The notes: generated from the letters alone by a model not told the origin. Positions 17,596-27,328 are shown, numbered from the stretch's first letter. The stretch is 64,000 nt of DNA from Cupriavidus taiwanensis (GCF_900250115.1 NZ_LT984804.1:62001-126000); one strand, 5' to 3'. Translations and numbers: made by a program.

Positions 17596-19452
17596 TCAGC
17601 TGAACATCAGCGCGACGCGGTAGGTCACGAACGCGGCCAGGTAGGCCAGCCCGGTCAGGTAGGCGGCCGACAGCGCCATCACCTTCCAGGAGTCGGTCTC
17701 GCGCCGGATCACCGCCAGCGTGGAGATGCACTGCGGTGCGAACACGTACCACGCCAGCAGCGACAGCGCGGTGGCGAGCGACCATTGCGCGGCGATCATC
17801 GGCGCCAGCTGCGTGGCCACGGTCTCTTCGCTGCCCGACAGCGCGTAAACGGTGGCGAGCGCGCCCACCGCGACTTCGCGCGCGGCCAGGCCCGGCACCA
17901 GCGCAATGCAGATCTGCCAGTTGAAGCCCACCGGCGCGAACACCTTCTGCAGCGCATGGCCGATCATGCCGGCAAAGCTGTAGTCGATCGCCGGCGCGGT
18001 CGCGCCCGCGGGCGCGGACGGGAAGGTCGACAGGAACCACAGCAGCACCGTCAGCGCCAGGATCACCTTGCCCACGCGCGACAGGAAGATGCGGGCACGC
18101 TCCCACAGGCCGATGGCGATGTCGCGCGGGTTGGGGATGCGGTACGAGGGCAGCTCCATCAGCAGCGGATGGTCGGTGCGGTCGCGGCGCAGGAACTTGA
18201 GCGCATAGGCCACCACCAGCGCGCTGACGATGCCGGCCACGTACAGCGCGAACAGCACCAGGCCCTGCAGGTTGAACAGGCCCATTACGGTGCGCTCGGG
18301 GATGAAGGCGCCGATCAGCAGTGCATAGACCGGCAGCCGTGCCGAACAGGTCATCAGCGGCGCCACCAGGATGGTGGTGAGCCGGTCGCGCGGGTCCTGG
18401 ATGGTGCGCGTCGCCATGATGCCGGGGATGGCGCAGGCGAAGCTCGACAGCAGCGGGATGAACGAGCGCCCCGACAACCCCGCGCCCATCATCAGGCGGT
18501 CGAGCAGGAACGCCGCGCGCGGCAGGTAGCCGGATTCCTCCAGCGTCAGGATAAACAGAAACAGGATCAGGATCTGCGGCAGGAACACCACCACGCTGCC
18601 CAGGCCGGCGACCAGGCCGTCGACCAGCAGGCTCTTGAGCATGCCGTCGGGCAGCCACGCGCCCAGCATCTCGCCGGCCCAGTGCACGCCGCCCTCGATG
18701 CCGTCCATCAGCGGCTCGGCCCACGAGAACACCGCCTGGAACATCAGGAACAGCAGCACCGCCAGCAGCAGCAGGCCGAACACCGGGTGCAGCACGATGC
18801 GGTCGAGGCGGTCGTCCAGCGCGGCGGTGCGCGCCGGCATGCTCACGGCAGCCGACAGCAGGCGGTTGACTTCGGCATGCACGTCGAAATCGGGACCGGA
18901 CGCGGCGCCGGCCGGCGGGGCCGGCGGCAGCGTGGCATCGAGCAGGCTGACCAGCGCCGCGGCGCCGTCGCGCCGGACCGCCACGGTGCTGACCACCGGC
19001 ACGCCGAGCGCGGCCGACAGCTTGTCGCGATCGATCTGGATGCCGCGCCGCGCGGCGGCGTCGCTCATATTGAGCACCACCACCATCGGCAGCCCGAGCT
19101 GGCGCAACTCCAGCACGAAGCGCAGGTGCAGGCGCAGGTTGGTCGCGTCGACCACCGACACCAGCAGGTCAGGGCGCGCTTCGCCGGCACGCTGGCCCAG
19201 GCAGACATCGCGGGTGATGGCTTCGTCGAGGCTGGCCGCATGCAGGCTGTAGGCGCCGGGCAGGTCCAGGATGCGCACCTGGCGTCCGGCCGGCGACACG
19301 AAGTAGCCTTCCTTGCGCTCGACGGTGACGCCGGCGTAGTTGGCCACTTTCTGACGGCTGCCGGTCAGGCGGTTGAACAGTGCGGTCTTGCCGCAATTGG
19401 GATTGCCGACCAGCGCAATGCGCAGGGCGGAAGGGGAAGCAGCTGCAGACAT
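17596..19452 (-). CDS. feoB: Ferrous iron transporter FeoB
   Basis: This 618-residue protein imports Fe(II) across the inner membrane. The N-terminal G domain has the P-loop GNPNCGKTALFNRLTG (16-31), the switch region NYAGVTVERKEG, DLPGAYSL (G3) and NMSD (G4). A membrane domain with two Gate motifs follows (for example FIPLLSSFACAIPGIMATR). It is shorter than the roughly 770-residue enterobacterial form, as in other betaproteobacteria. The start follows feoA by 13 nt. A Fur box lies upstream of feoA. Confidence 0.95.
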   Translation of the reverse strand: MSAAASPSALRIALVGNPNCGKTALFNRLTGSRQKVANYAGVTVERKEGYFVSPAGRQVRILDLPGAYSLHAASLDEAITRDVCLGQRAGEARPDLLVSVVDATNLRLHLRFVLELRQLGLPMVVVLNMSDAAARRGIQIDRDKLSAALGVPVVSTVAVRRDGAAALVSLLDATLPPAPPAGAASGPDFDVHAEVNRLLSAAVSMPARTAALDDRLDRIVLHPVFGLLLLAVLLFLMFQAVFSWAEPLMDGIEGGVHWAGEMLGAWLPDGMLKSLLVDGLVAGLGSVVVFLPQILILFLFILTLEESGYLPRAAFLLDRLMMGAGLSGRSFIPLLSSFACAIPGIMATRTIQDPRDRLTTILVAPLMTCSARLPVYALLIGAFIPERTVMGLFNLQGLVLFALYVAGIVSALVVAYALKFLRRDRTDHPLLMELPSYRIPNPRDIAIGLWERARIFLSRVGKVILALTVLLWFLSTFPSAPAGATAPAIDYSFAGMIGHALQKVFAPVGFNWQICIALVPGLAAREVAVGALATVYALSGSEETVATQLAPMIAAQWSLATALSLLAWYVFAPQCISTLAVIRRETDSWKVMALSAAYLTGLAYLAAFVTYRVALMFS

Positions 19453-19465
19453 AATCCGGGAAGGC

Positions 19466-19780
19466 TCAGGCGGTCCGCTTGGCGGACGGAGGGGCAGTCT
19501 CGTCGCCCGGGGTGGCGGGGGCGATGCGGGTGACCGAGGCGCTGGCGATTTCGACGCCGATGCGCGCCGCCTCCGAGCGGCGCAGCGCAAAGCGCGTGAA
19601 GCCTACCTGCGCCACCAGCGGGTCCATGCCGAACGGCCCGTAGGCGATCACCTGCACGGCTTCGCCGGCAACGAAGCCCAGCTCGCGCAGGCGGCGCGCA
19701 ACCGGATCCCCGGGGGTGGCGTCGTCCACCGATTGCACTACGGCGGGCGTGCGCCGTGGAAGTTCAGACAACCGCATCAT
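19466..19780 (-). CDS. feoA: Ferrous iron transport accessory FeoA
   Basis: This 104-residue protein has the SH3-like FeoA fold pattern: LSELPRRTPAVVQSV, RRLRELGFVAGEAVQVIAYGP, and FALRRSEAARIGVE. FeoA binds FeoB and is needed for efficient Fe(II) uptake. Two tandem ATGs (19780 and 19777) sit behind GGAAGC. The C-terminal tail of about 20 residues (ATPGDETAPPSAKRTA) is an extension beyond the usual domain. Confidence 0.9.
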   Translation of the reverse strand: MMRLSELPRRTPAVVQSVDDATPGDPVARRLRELGFVAGEAVQVIAYGPFGMDPLVAQVGFTRFALRRSEAARIGVEIASASVTRIAPATPGDETAPPSAKRTA

Positions 19781-19841
19781 GCTTCCAGTCCGTGGCGCGG
19801 CCTGCCGCCAAGCGGTCGGTGCGACCGCGCCGGGGTATGTA

Positions 19842-19860
19842 AATGAAAATCGTTTTCATT
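19842..19860 (-). promoter_or_regulatory. Fur box of the feo operon
   Basis: AATGAAAA-TCG-TTTTCATT is a perfect inverted repeat matching the Fur consensus, about 61-80 nt upstream of the feoA start. It predicts repression by Fe(II)-Fur. Confidence 0.88.
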
Positions 19861-20138
19861 GTATCGCAAATGAGGCGTTAGGTTGCCCCTCAAAGGGCGG
19901 GCACGCCAGCCTTGCCGCATCGTGAGCGGCAGGAGGCGAATGATAACCGCTAAGGCGATATCGCTGAGCGCGTGCGGGGGCGCGGCCGTGGTTCTATATG
20001 CGCACGGCGCTTCGGGCATGAAACAGCGAGGGCGCCCAATGCCTCCAAGCGGGTGCAATTACTGCATTTGCGTTATAGAAGCCGCAAGCCAGCGGCGTTA
20101 AGCTCACAGCACGCTGAACACCCCGTTCCACGCGTACT
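19861..20138. other. Gap upstream of feo, holding the candidate sRNA promoter
   Basis: No credible protein gene is seen. A TATAGA hexamer at 20074-20079 lies just before the sRNA-like segment at 20081. The remainder should contain the feo promoter next to the Fur box. Confidence 0.45.
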
Positions 20139-20173
20139 TCACAAGCCATCGGTCCCTGGACCGGTGGCTTTTT
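20081..20173 (+). ncRNA. Candidate small RNA antisense to the LysR gene 3' end
   Basis: The segment begins with a stem GCCGC-AAGCCA-GCGGC, continues with about 48 nt of low structure, and ends in a strong terminator: GCCATCGGTC-N4-GACCGGTGGC (one G-T pair) at 20145-20168 followed by TTTTT. No plus-strand protein gene precedes the terminator, so it needs another transcript. A TATAGA hexamer sits at -7 to -2 of the proposed 5' end, which is slightly too close for an exact start at 20081; the real start could be a few bases downstream. The 3' 35 nt overlap the last codons of the LysR gene in antisense. Confidence 0.45.
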
Positions 20174-21074
20174 CTTTGTGGCCGCGCTTTGGCTGCGCCG
20201 CCTTGCCCGCCACCATGGCGACGAAGTGGTCGCGCGCCGGATGGTCCGGTGCCGTCTTCCACGCGCAATGGACCTCCGAGCGCACCGCCGCCTCCGCCAG
20301 CGGCCGGAACGCCGCGCCGGCCATGCCCGAGCGCGCAAGCGCCGCGGGCACCACCGCCACGCCCATGCCTTGCGACACCAGCGACACCACCGACAGCCAG
20401 TGCCGCACCTCATGCCGGATCTGCGGGAAGAAGCCTTGCGCGGCGCACATGTCGAAGATCCGGCTGTAATAGTCCGGCGAGGCCTTGCGCGAGAACAGCA
20501 CGAACGGTTCGCCGCGCAAGGCGGTCAGCGGCAGCTGCGCCAGCGCGGCCAGCGCATGGTCGGCGGGCAGGCAGCAGACGAACGGCTCGGCGTGCACCAG
20601 CGTGGCCTGCAGCGTGTCCGGCACCCGGCCGGTGTGGATGAAGGCGGCGTCGAGTTCGTCATGCAGCAACGCGTCGATCTGTTCCTGCGAGTTCAGTTCG
20701 GTCAGCGCCACGTGGATGCCGGGGTAGGCCGCCTCGAACTCGCGCAGCGTCTGCGGCAGCCCGCGGTACAGCATCGAGCCGACAAAGCCCACGCGCAGGC
20801 GGCCGATCGCGCCCGCTTCGATCTCGCGCGCCAGCACCCGCGCGGCCTCGGCCTGCGCCAGCAGCGCCGTGGCCGCTTCGCGAAAGGCCCGGCCGGCCGC
20901 GGTCAGCCGCACGCCGCGGCTGTCGCGGTCGAACAGCCGCGCCCCGACCGAGGCCTCGAGCTGCTGGATATTGAGCGACAGCGGCGGCTGCGAAATGGCC
21001 AGCCGGCGCGCGGCGCGGCCGAAGTGCAGTTCCTCGGCCAGCACGAGGAAGTAACGCAGGTGGCGGAATTCCAT
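20139..21074 (-). CDS. LysR-family transcriptional regulator
   Basis: The 311-residue protein opens MEFRHLRYFLVLAEELHFG and has the helix-turn-helix RRLAISQPPLSLNIQQLEAS, resembling the BenM/CatM-like LysR branch. It is divergent from the acyl-CoA dehydrogenase gene across a 118-nt AT-rich gap and probably activates that unit. Its last residues KEKATGPGTDGL are encoded by the arm of the opposite-strand terminator, which may explain the atypical tail. Confidence 0.9.
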   Translation of the reverse strand: MEFRHLRYFLVLAEELHFGRAARRLAISQPPLSLNIQQLEASVGARLFDRDSRGVRLTAAGRAFREAATALLAQAEAARVLAREIEAGAIGRLRVGFVGSMLYRGLPQTLREFEAAYPGIHVALTELNSQEQIDALLHDELDAAFIHTGRVPDTLQATLVHAEPFVCCLPADHALAALAQLPLTALRGEPFVLFSRKASPDYYSRIFDMCAAQGFFPQIRHEVRHWLSVVSLVSQGMGVAVVPAALARSGMAGAAFRPLAEAAVRSEVHCAWKTAPDHPARDHFVAMVAGKAAQPKRGHKEKATGPGTDGL

Positions 21075-21192
21075 GGCGATACAGAAATTATATGGATCAA
21101 GCCAATTTTAGAATTAGACGCAAATCCATGGGGTTTGAATAATGGAGCCCAAAGGGGCCGCCAGCCGGCACCGCCATACCAGGAGACCTGCC

Positions 21193-22989
21193 ATGCCATC
21201 CAGCGCCGTGCGCGACATCCCCCAGCAACACCACGCCGCGCAAGCGGCGGCCGTGCATCCGGTGCCTGACCGCCAGGGCGGCAGCCTGTTCGCCGCCGAC
21301 CCGGACCTGCGCGCGCTGCTGCCGCTGTACCTGCCGCCCGACCTGTTCAACCACCTGTTACCGCACCTCGAGCGCATGGGCGCGCTGGCCGGCGGCGTGC
21401 TCGACGAGCTCGCCGGCGTGGCCGACCGCAACCCGCCGGAGCTGACTTACCGCACCCGCGCCGGGGTCGATGCGCAGCGCATCGACAAGCATCCGGCCTA
21501 TGTCGAGATGGAGCGCGTGGCCTTCGCCGAGTTCGGGCTCGCCGCGGCGTCGCACCGTGGCGGCGTGCTGGGCTGGGACAAGCCCATGCCGCCGGCGGCC
21601 AAGTACGCGCTTACCTATCTGTTCGTGCAGGCGGAATTCGGCCTGTGCTGCCCGCTGTCGATGACCGATTCGCTGACGCGCACGCTGCGCAAGTTCGGCG
21701 ACCCGGCGCTGGTCGGGCGCTACCTGCCCAACCTGACCACGCAGGTCTTTGACGACCTGTACCAGGGCGCGATGTTCATGACCGAGCAGGGCGCGGGCTC
21801 CGACGTGGCCGCCACCGCCACCCGCGCGGTGCGCGATGCCTCGGCCGAGGGCGGCTGGCGCCTGCATGGCGACAAGTGGTTCTGCTCCAACCCCGATGCC
21901 GCGCTGGCGATGGTGCTGGCGCGCGTGGAAGACGAGGCCGGCAACGCCGTGCCCGGCCACAAGGGCGTGTCGCTGTTCCTGCTGCCGCGCAAGCTGGCCG
22001 ACGGCAGCGCCAACCACTACCGCATCATCCGGCTCAAGGACAAGCTGGGCACGCGCTCGATGGCCAGTGGCGAAATCCGCCTCGAAGGCGCGCATGCCTG
22101 GCTGGTCGGCGAACCCGGCCGCGGCTTCGTGCAGATGGCCGACATGATCAACAACTCGCGCCTGTCCAACGGCGTACGCGCCGCCGGGCTGATGCGCCGC
22201 GCGCTGACCGAAGGCCTGTTCATCGCGCGCGAGCGCCAGGCCTTCGGCAAGCGCCTGCAGGACATGCCGCTGATGCGCCGCCAGTTGCTCAAGCTGACGC
22301 TGCCGACCGAGCAGGCGCGCACCATGGTATTCCAGACCGCCGAGGCGCTGCGCCGCGCCGACGCCGGCGAGACCGACGCCTACGCGCTGATGCGCATCCT
22401 GACCCCGCTGATCAAGTTCCGCGCCTGTCGCGACGCGCGCAAGGTCACCGGCGACGCCATGGAGATTCGCGGCGGCTGCGGCTATATCGAGGAATGGAGC
22501 GACCCGCGCCTGGTGCGCGACGCCCACCTCGGTTCGATCTGGGAAGGCACCAGCAATATCGTCGCGCTCGACGTGCTGCGTGCGGTCCGGCGCGAGGGCG
22601 CGCTGCCGGTGCTGCAGGCGCACCTGGCCGGGCTGCTGGCCGATACGCCGATGCAGGCGGACGCCCGCGCCGTGTTCGAAGGCGCCATCGCCAGCGCCGC
22701 CCGACTGGCCGGCCAGGCTGCCGCGGCCGGTGCCGACGGCGAGCTGCTGGCGCGCCAGGCGGCCTCGGCGCTGTACCACGTGACCAGCGCGGTGGCGATG
22801 GCCTGGGAAGCCGGGCGCATCGGCTCGGTGCGCCGCATGCGGCTGGCGCAGCTGGTGCTGCGTCACCGCGTGCTGCCGCAGGACCCGCTGGCGGCTGGCG
22901 CCGAGCCGGAGTGGCTGGCCGAGACCGTGGCGCCGGCTGACGGCGCGGTGCGTGCCGCCGGCGCGATCGATCAGGTCAACGTGTTCTGA
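21193..22989 (+). CDS. Acyl-CoA dehydrogenase (AidB/long-chain-like)
   Basis: This 598-residue flavoenzyme has the ACAD signatures MFMTEQGAGSDVAATATRAV and GDAMEIRGGCGYIEEW, RDAHLGSIWEGTSNIVALDV near the C-terminal side, and an extra C-terminal helical region as in AidB-like members. It would oxidise an acyl-CoA and pass electrons to ETF. The start ATG at 21193 has AGGAGA 7 nt upstream. With the Bug protein and CoA-transferase that follow it forms a plausible acid-activation and oxidation unit. The substrate chain is unknown. Confidence 0.88.
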   Translation: MPSSAVRDIPQQHHAAQAAAVHPVPDRQGGSLFAADPDLRALLPLYLPPDLFNHLLPHLERMGALAGGVLDELAGVADRNPPELTYRTRAGVDAQRIDKHPAYVEMERVAFAEFGLAAASHRGGVLGWDKPMPPAAKYALTYLFVQAEFGLCCPLSMTDSLTRTLRKFGDPALVGRYLPNLTTQVFDDLYQGAMFMTEQGAGSDVAATATRAVRDASAEGGWRLHGDKWFCSNPDAALAMVLARVEDEAGNAVPGHKGVSLFLLPRKLADGSANHYRIIRLKDKLGTRSMASGEIRLEGAHAWLVGEPGRGFVQMADMINNSRLSNGVRAAGLMRRALTEGLFIARERQAFGKRLQDMPLMRRQLLKLTLPTEQARTMVFQTAEALRRADAGETDAYALMRILTPLIKFRACRDARKVTGDAMEIRGGCGYIEEWSDPRLVRDAHLGSIWEGTSNIVALDVLRAVRREGALPVLQAHLAGLLADTPMQADARAVFEGAIASAARLAGQAAAAGADGELLARQAASALYHVTSAVAMAWEAGRIGSVRRMRLAQLVLRHRVLPQDPLAAGAEPEWLAETVAPADGAVRAAGAIDQVNVF

Positions 22990-23013
22990 CGACATCCCGC
23001 TTGCCGCTTGTTT

Positions 23014-23138
23014 GCTCCCCTCTCCCGCTTGCGGGAGAGGGGCCGGGGGAGAGGGCAGGCACTGGCATACCGACACACGTCACTTCGTCGAAACTCCCGC
23101 CCTCTCCCGAACCCTCTCCCGCAAGCGGGAGAGGGAGC
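23014..23138. repeat. REP-like element, copy B
   Basis: CCCCTCTCCCGCTTGCGGGAGAGGGG is at the left, ACTTCGTCGAAACT in the spacer, and CCCTCTCCCGCAAGCGGGAGAGGG at the right. It lies between the acyl-CoA dehydrogenase and Bug genes, inside their presumed operon. Confidence 0.85.
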
Positions 23139-23196
23139 ACCCCCAAAACCATCCCGCAGACCCCGCGGGAGACGTCCTACATCAGGAGACAACGCC

Positions 23197-24171
23197 ATGA
23201 AACTCTGGCACCGCGTCGCGGCCATCGCCGCGTGTTCGCTGTTTATCGCCCCTGCCTTGGCGCAGAAGGACTTCCCGACCAAGCCGATCATGATGGTGGT
23301 CACCTATCCGCCGGGCGGCCCCACCGATGCCATGGCCCGGACGCTGGCGGCCGCGCTCAAGACCAGCCTGGGACAGCCGGTGGTGGTCGAGAACCGCGCC
23401 GGCGCCGGCGGCAATATCGGCGCCGAGGCGGTGGCGCGCGCCGAGCCCGATGGCTATACGCTGATGTTCGGCACCTCGGCGCCGCTGGCGATCAACGTCA
23501 GCCTGTACCGCAAGATCAACTACGACCCGGTCAAGAGCTTCACCCCGGTGATCCAGATCGGCCAGCTGCCCAATGTGCTGGTGGTCAATCCGTCGGTGCC
23601 GGCGAAGAACGTCAATGAACTGATCGCCTATGGCAAGGCCAACCCGGGCAAGCTGACCTATGCCTCGTCCGGCAATGGCGCTTCGTCGCATTTGGCGGGC
23701 GTGCTGTTCAACAACGTCACCGGCACCGATTTCCAGCACATCCCGTACAAGGGCACCGGCCCCGCGCTGAACGACCTGCTGGGCGGCCAGGTCAGCATGA
23801 CCTTTACCGACGTGCTGACCGCGATGCCCTTCATCAAGAGCGGCAAGGTGCGCGCGCTGGGCGTGACCACCAGGGCGCGCTCGCAGGCGCTGCCCGACGT
23901 GCCGACGGTGACCGAGCAAGGCGTGCCCGGGTTTGACGTGTCGGTGTTCTTCGGCGTGGTCGCGCCAGCCGGCACGCCGGCGGAGGTGGTGGGCAAGCTC
24001 AACCGCGCCTTTGCCGACGCGCTGAAACAGCCCGACGTGCGCAAGACGCTGCAGGCGCAAGGGCTGGAGTTCGCGCCGTCGACCACGCCGGAGCAGCTGG
24101 GCAACTTCGTCAAGGCCGAGGTCGGCAAGTGGCGCGCCGTGGTGCAGAAGTCCGGCGCCCAGCTTGACTGA
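23197..24171 (+). CDS. Bug/TctC-family periplasmic solute-binding protein
   Basis: This 324-residue protein has a signal peptide ending APALA/QKDFPTKP and the Bug motifs VVTYPPGGPTDAMART, VVVENRAGAGGNIGAE, HIPYKGTGPALNDLLGGQ and RALGVTTRARS. The ATG at 23197 has AGGAGA upstream. It probably delivers the carboxylate that the adjacent CaiB-type transferase and acyl-CoA dehydrogenase act on, but the ligand is unknown and no TctAB partner is present. Confidence 0.9.
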   Translation: MKLWHRVAAIAACSLFIAPALAQKDFPTKPIMMVVTYPPGGPTDAMARTLAAALKTSLGQPVVVENRAGAGGNIGAEAVARAEPDGYTLMFGTSAPLAINVSLYRKINYDPVKSFTPVIQIGQLPNVLVVNPSVPAKNVNELIAYGKANPGKLTYASSGNGASSHLAGVLFNNVTGTDFQHIPYKGTGPALNDLLGGQVSMTFTDVLTAMPFIKSGKVRALGVTTRARSQALPDVPTVTEQGVPGFDVSVFFGVVAPAGTPAEVVGKLNRAFADALKQPDVRKTLQAQGLEFAPSTTPEQLGNFVKAEVGKWRAVVQKSGAQLD

Positions 24172-24193
24172 CCACGCACAGGAGATCGCAGCC

Positions 24194-25315
24194 ATGACCC
24201 AAGCCAGTCCCGGCGCGCTCGCCGGCATCCGCGTGGTCGACCTGTCCCGCATCCTGGGCGGCCCGTACTGCGGCCAGATCCTGGGCGACCACGGCGCCGA
24301 CGTGCTCAAGATCGAACCGCCGCAGGGCGACGACACCCGTACCTGGGGCCCGCCGTTCAAGGACGGCGTGGCCTCCTACTACTTCGGCCTCAACCGCAAC
24401 AAGCGCGTGATGCGGCTGGACCTGAACGCCGAGCCCGACCGCGAGGTGCTGCTGGCGCTGCTGGCCGAGGCCGACGTGCTGGTCGAGAACTTCAAGACCG
24501 GCACGCTGGAGAAGTGGGGGCTGGGCTATGACGTGCTGTCGGAGCGCTTCCCGCGCCTGGTCCATTGCCGCGTGTCGGGCTTCGGCGCCGACGGCCCGCT
24601 GGGCGGCCTGCCCGGCTACGATGCCGCGATCCAGGCCATGTCCGGCATCCTCAGCATCAACGGCGAGGCCGATGGTGATCCGTTGCGGGTGGGCTTGCCG
24701 GTGGTCGACATGGTGACCGGCCTCAACGCCGTGATCGGCGTGCTGCTGGCGCTGCAGGAACGCGCCCGCAGCGGGCGCGGGCAGTTCGTCGAGGCCGCGC
24801 TGTATGACTCGGGGCTGTCGCTATTGCATCCGCATGCGGCCAACTGGTTCATGAGCGGCAAGACGCCGCAGCGCACCGGCAATGCGCATCCCAATATCTA
24901 TCCGTACGACACCGTCGCCACGGCCACCGACCCGGTGTTCCTGGCGGTGGGCAATGACCGGCAGTTCCGCATCCTGTGCGAGCACCTGCAGGTGCCGGCG
25001 CTCGCCGACGACGAGCGCTACGCCACCGCCGGCGCGCGTTCGGTCAATCGCGTGGCGCTGAAGGCCGGGCTGGAAGCGCGCATGCGCACGTTCGACGGCA
25101 AGGCGCTGGCGGAGTCGCTGGTGGCCGCCGGCGTGCCGTGCGCGCCGGTGCTGTCGGTGGCCGATGCCTTGCAGCATCCGCATACGCGGCACCGCGGCAT
25201 GGTGGTGGAGATGGAAGGGGGGTACCAGGGGCTGGGCGCGCCGGTGAAGCTGAGCAGGACGCCGGCGACGTACCGGTATGCGCCGTTGACGGAGGGCAGT
25301 GATTTCCTCGAATAG
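24194..25315 (+). CDS. CaiB/BaiF-family CoA-transferase
   Basis: This 373-residue class III CoA-transferase has the N-terminal LAGIRVVDLSRILGGPYCGQ pattern, DVLKIEPPQGDDTR, and the region VEAALYDSGLSLL with the likely catalytic Asp. Such enzymes move CoA between carboxylic acids by way of an aspartyl-CoA intermediate. It starts 22 nt after the Bug gene behind AGGAGATC, so the two are probably co-transcribed. Donor and acceptor acids are not identifiable. Confidence 0.9.
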   Translation: MTQASPGALAGIRVVDLSRILGGPYCGQILGDHGADVLKIEPPQGDDTRTWGPPFKDGVASYYFGLNRNKRVMRLDLNAEPDREVLLALLAEADVLVENFKTGTLEKWGLGYDVLSERFPRLVHCRVSGFGADGPLGGLPGYDAAIQAMSGILSINGEADGDPLRVGLPVVDMVTGLNAVIGVLLALQERARSGRGQFVEAALYDSGLSLLHPHAANWFMSGKTPQRTGNAHPNIYPYDTVATATDPVFLAVGNDRQFRILCEHLQVPALADDERYATAGARSVNRVALKAGLEARMRTFDGKALAESLVAAGVPCAPVLSVADALQHPHTRHRGMVVEMEGGYQGLGAPVKLSRTPATYRYAPLTEGSDFLE

Positions 25316-25348
25316 GCGCTGCCGGGCAGACATACTCCACCGGTTTGT

Positions 25349-25384
25349 TCCCCTCTCCCGCTTGCGAGCGGGAGAGGGGGGAGC
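25349..25384. repeat. REP-like element, copy C (half-sized)
   Basis: Only one stem remains (CCCCTCTCCCGCTTGC, then GAGCGGGAGAGGGG). It sits between the convergent CoA-transferase and lldP genes and looks like a deletion product joining the two stems of a full element. Confidence 0.8.
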
Positions 25385-25407
25385 CCCCAATCGGTGATGC
25401 GCAGGTG

Positions 25408-27117
25408 TCAGCCCGGAATCATCCCCGGCAGCCAGTACGCCTGCACCATCGTGATCACCCCGATGATCACCGCGAACAGCAGGCTATGCTTGACCGTGAA
25501 GCGGAACAGCTCCGATTCCTTGCCCACCAGCCCGGTCGCCGCGCAGGCCACCGCGATCGATTGCGGCGAGATCATCTTGGCGGTGACGCCGCCGGTGGTG
25601 TTGGCCGCGACCATGAGCGTGTCGGACACGCCGATCTGGTGCGCGGTGGTGTTCTGCAGCGCGCAGAAGAGCGCATTCGACGAGGTGTCGGAGCCGGTCA
25701 GGAACACGCCCAGCCAGCCCAGGAACGGCGAGAAGAACGGGAACGCCGCACCCGTGCCGGCCAGCAGCAGCGCCAGCGTCGACGACATGCCGGAATAGTT
25801 GGCGACGAAGGCGAAGGCCAGCACCAGCCCGATCGACAGCACCGGGCGCGCCAGTTCCACCAGCGTTTCCCCGAACGTGGCCAGCAGGTCGCGCGGTTTC
25901 ATGCGCAGCAGCACGGCGGAGATCAGCGCGGTCAGCAGGATCGCGGTGCCCACCGCTGACAGCAGGTCGATCTTCAGCACGGCGTCATAGGCCTTGGGCG
26001 TGGCCACGATCGGCGCGGCCTTGATCACCAGCTGGTCCAGCCCCGGGATCTTGAACTTCAGCACCGTGCCGGCGAGCGGGCCGTTGGCGGCGAACAGCGC
26101 CTTGAACGGCTGCAGGCTCCACACCGTGACGATGGCGGTCAGGATGCCGAACGGCGCCCACGCGCGCAGCGTCTGCGCCAGCGTGTAGGGCGATGCCTTG
26201 CGGCTTGCCATCGCGCCGCCGAAGCCGCCGCCGAAGCCAGCCAGCGCGACGGTGCCGCCGCTGACGCTGCCGGCGCTGCCGCCGGCGCGCTGCGATGCGC
26301 TGCGCGGCTGCCACACCTTCAGGAACGCCGCCAGCGATACCAGGCTGACCAGCGCCGAGGTGATGTCCGGCAGTTCCGGCCCGATATGGTTGGAGGTGAA
26401 GTACTGCGTCACGGCGAAGCTGCCGCCGCACACCAGCGCCGCCGGCCAGGTCTCGCGCACGCCCTTGGCGCCGTCCATCATGAACACCAGCCAGAACGGC
26501 ACCAGCAGCGACAGCAGCGGCAGCTGGCGTCCGGCCATGGCGCCGATATGGAAGGGATCGAGGCCCGTCACCTGCCCGGCCACGATGATGGGAATGCCCA
26601 TCGCGCCGAACGCCACCGGCGCGGTATTGGCGATCAGGCACAGCCCGGCCGCGTACAGCGGGTTGAAGCCCAGCCCCACCAGCAGCGCCGCGGTGATCGC
26701 CACCGGCGCGCCGAAGCCGGCCGCGCCTTCCAGGAAGGCGCCGAAGGCAAAGCCGATCAGCAGCATCTGCAGGCGCTGGTCGTCGGTGATCGACAGCACC
26801 GAGGCGCGGATCACGTCGAACTGGCCGGTCTTGACCACGATCTTGTAGAGGAACACCGCGGTCACGATGATCCACGCAATCGGCCACAGCCCGTAGGCAA
26901 AGCCGAAGCCGGCCGAAGCCAGCGCCTGCTGCGCGGGCATGCCGTAGGCCAGGATCGCCACGGCCAGCGCCAGCAGCAGCGTCACCGCCGCAGCGACATG
27001 GCCCTTCATGCGCCACACCGCGAGCGCAAAGAAGAAGAACAGGATGGGGATTGCTGCCGCCAGCGAGGACAGCCACAGGCTGCCTAGCGGTGTGTAGAGT
27101 TGGGTCCAGGGTTGCAA
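25408..27117 (-). CDS. lldP: L-lactate permease
   Basis: This 569-residue inner-membrane protein belongs to the LctP family, which imports lactate (and glycolate) with protons. It has about 12-14 hydrophobic segments, a typical N-terminus [40 protein letters not shown] and the C-terminal [19 protein letters not shown] signature. The start has AGGAGA upstream. It lies downstream of lldEGF on the same strand but is separated from lldF by 259 nt including a REP element, so it may also have its own promoter. Confidence 0.93.
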   Translation of the reverse strand: MQPWTQLYTPLGSLWLSSLAAAIPILFFFFALAVWRMKGHVAAAVTLLLALAVAILAYGMPAQQALASAGFGFAYGLWPIAWIIVTAVFLYKIVVKTGQFDVIRASVLSITDDQRLQMLLIGFAFGAFLEGAAGFGAPVAITAALLVGLGFNPLYAAGLCLIANTAPVAFGAMGIPIIVAGQVTGLDPFHIGAMAGRQLPLLSLLVPFWLVFMMDGAKGVRETWPAALVCGGSFAVTQYFTSNHIGPELPDITSALVSLVSLAAFLKVWQPRSASQRAGGSAGSVSGGTVALAGFGGGFGGAMASRKASPYTLAQTLRAWAPFGILTAIVTVWSLQPFKALFAANGPLAGTVLKFKIPGLDQLVIKAAPIVATPKAYDAVLKIDLLSAVGTAILLTALISAVLLRMKPRDLLATFGETLVELARPVLSIGLVLAFAFVANYSGMSSTLALLLAGTGAAFPFFSPFLGWLGVFLTGSDTSSNALFCALQNTTAHQIGVSDTLMVAANTTGGVTAKMISPQSIAVACAATGLVGKESELFRFTVKHSLLFAVIIGVITMVQAYWLPGMIPG

Positions 27118-27204
27118 GGTTGGTCTCCTGATTTGGTGGTGGTTCGGGAAGAATTCTTGTTGTGTGTGCGGGTGCCGAGACCGTTTCGGTTCCCGTTTGT
27201 TTGC

Positions 27205-27328
27205 GCCCCTCTCCCGCTTGCGGGAGAGGGGCGGGGGGAGAGGGCAGGACGTCGTTATGCGGCAGCGCTGTACTTCGTCGATGCTCCCGCCCTCTCCCCA
27301 ACCCTCTCCCGCAAGCGGGAGAGGGAGT
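27205..27328. repeat. REP-like element, copy D
   Basis: CCCCTCTCCCGCTTGCGGGAGAGGGG is at the left, TACTTCGTCGATGCT in the spacer and CCCTCTCCCGCAAGCGGGAGAGGG at the right. It lies between lldF and lldP. Confidence 0.85.

Noticed and set aside
19883..20101. 72-codon plus-strand frame near feo
   Set aside because: There is no ribosome site and no recognisable protein pattern; the sRNA reading fits the downstream terminator better.
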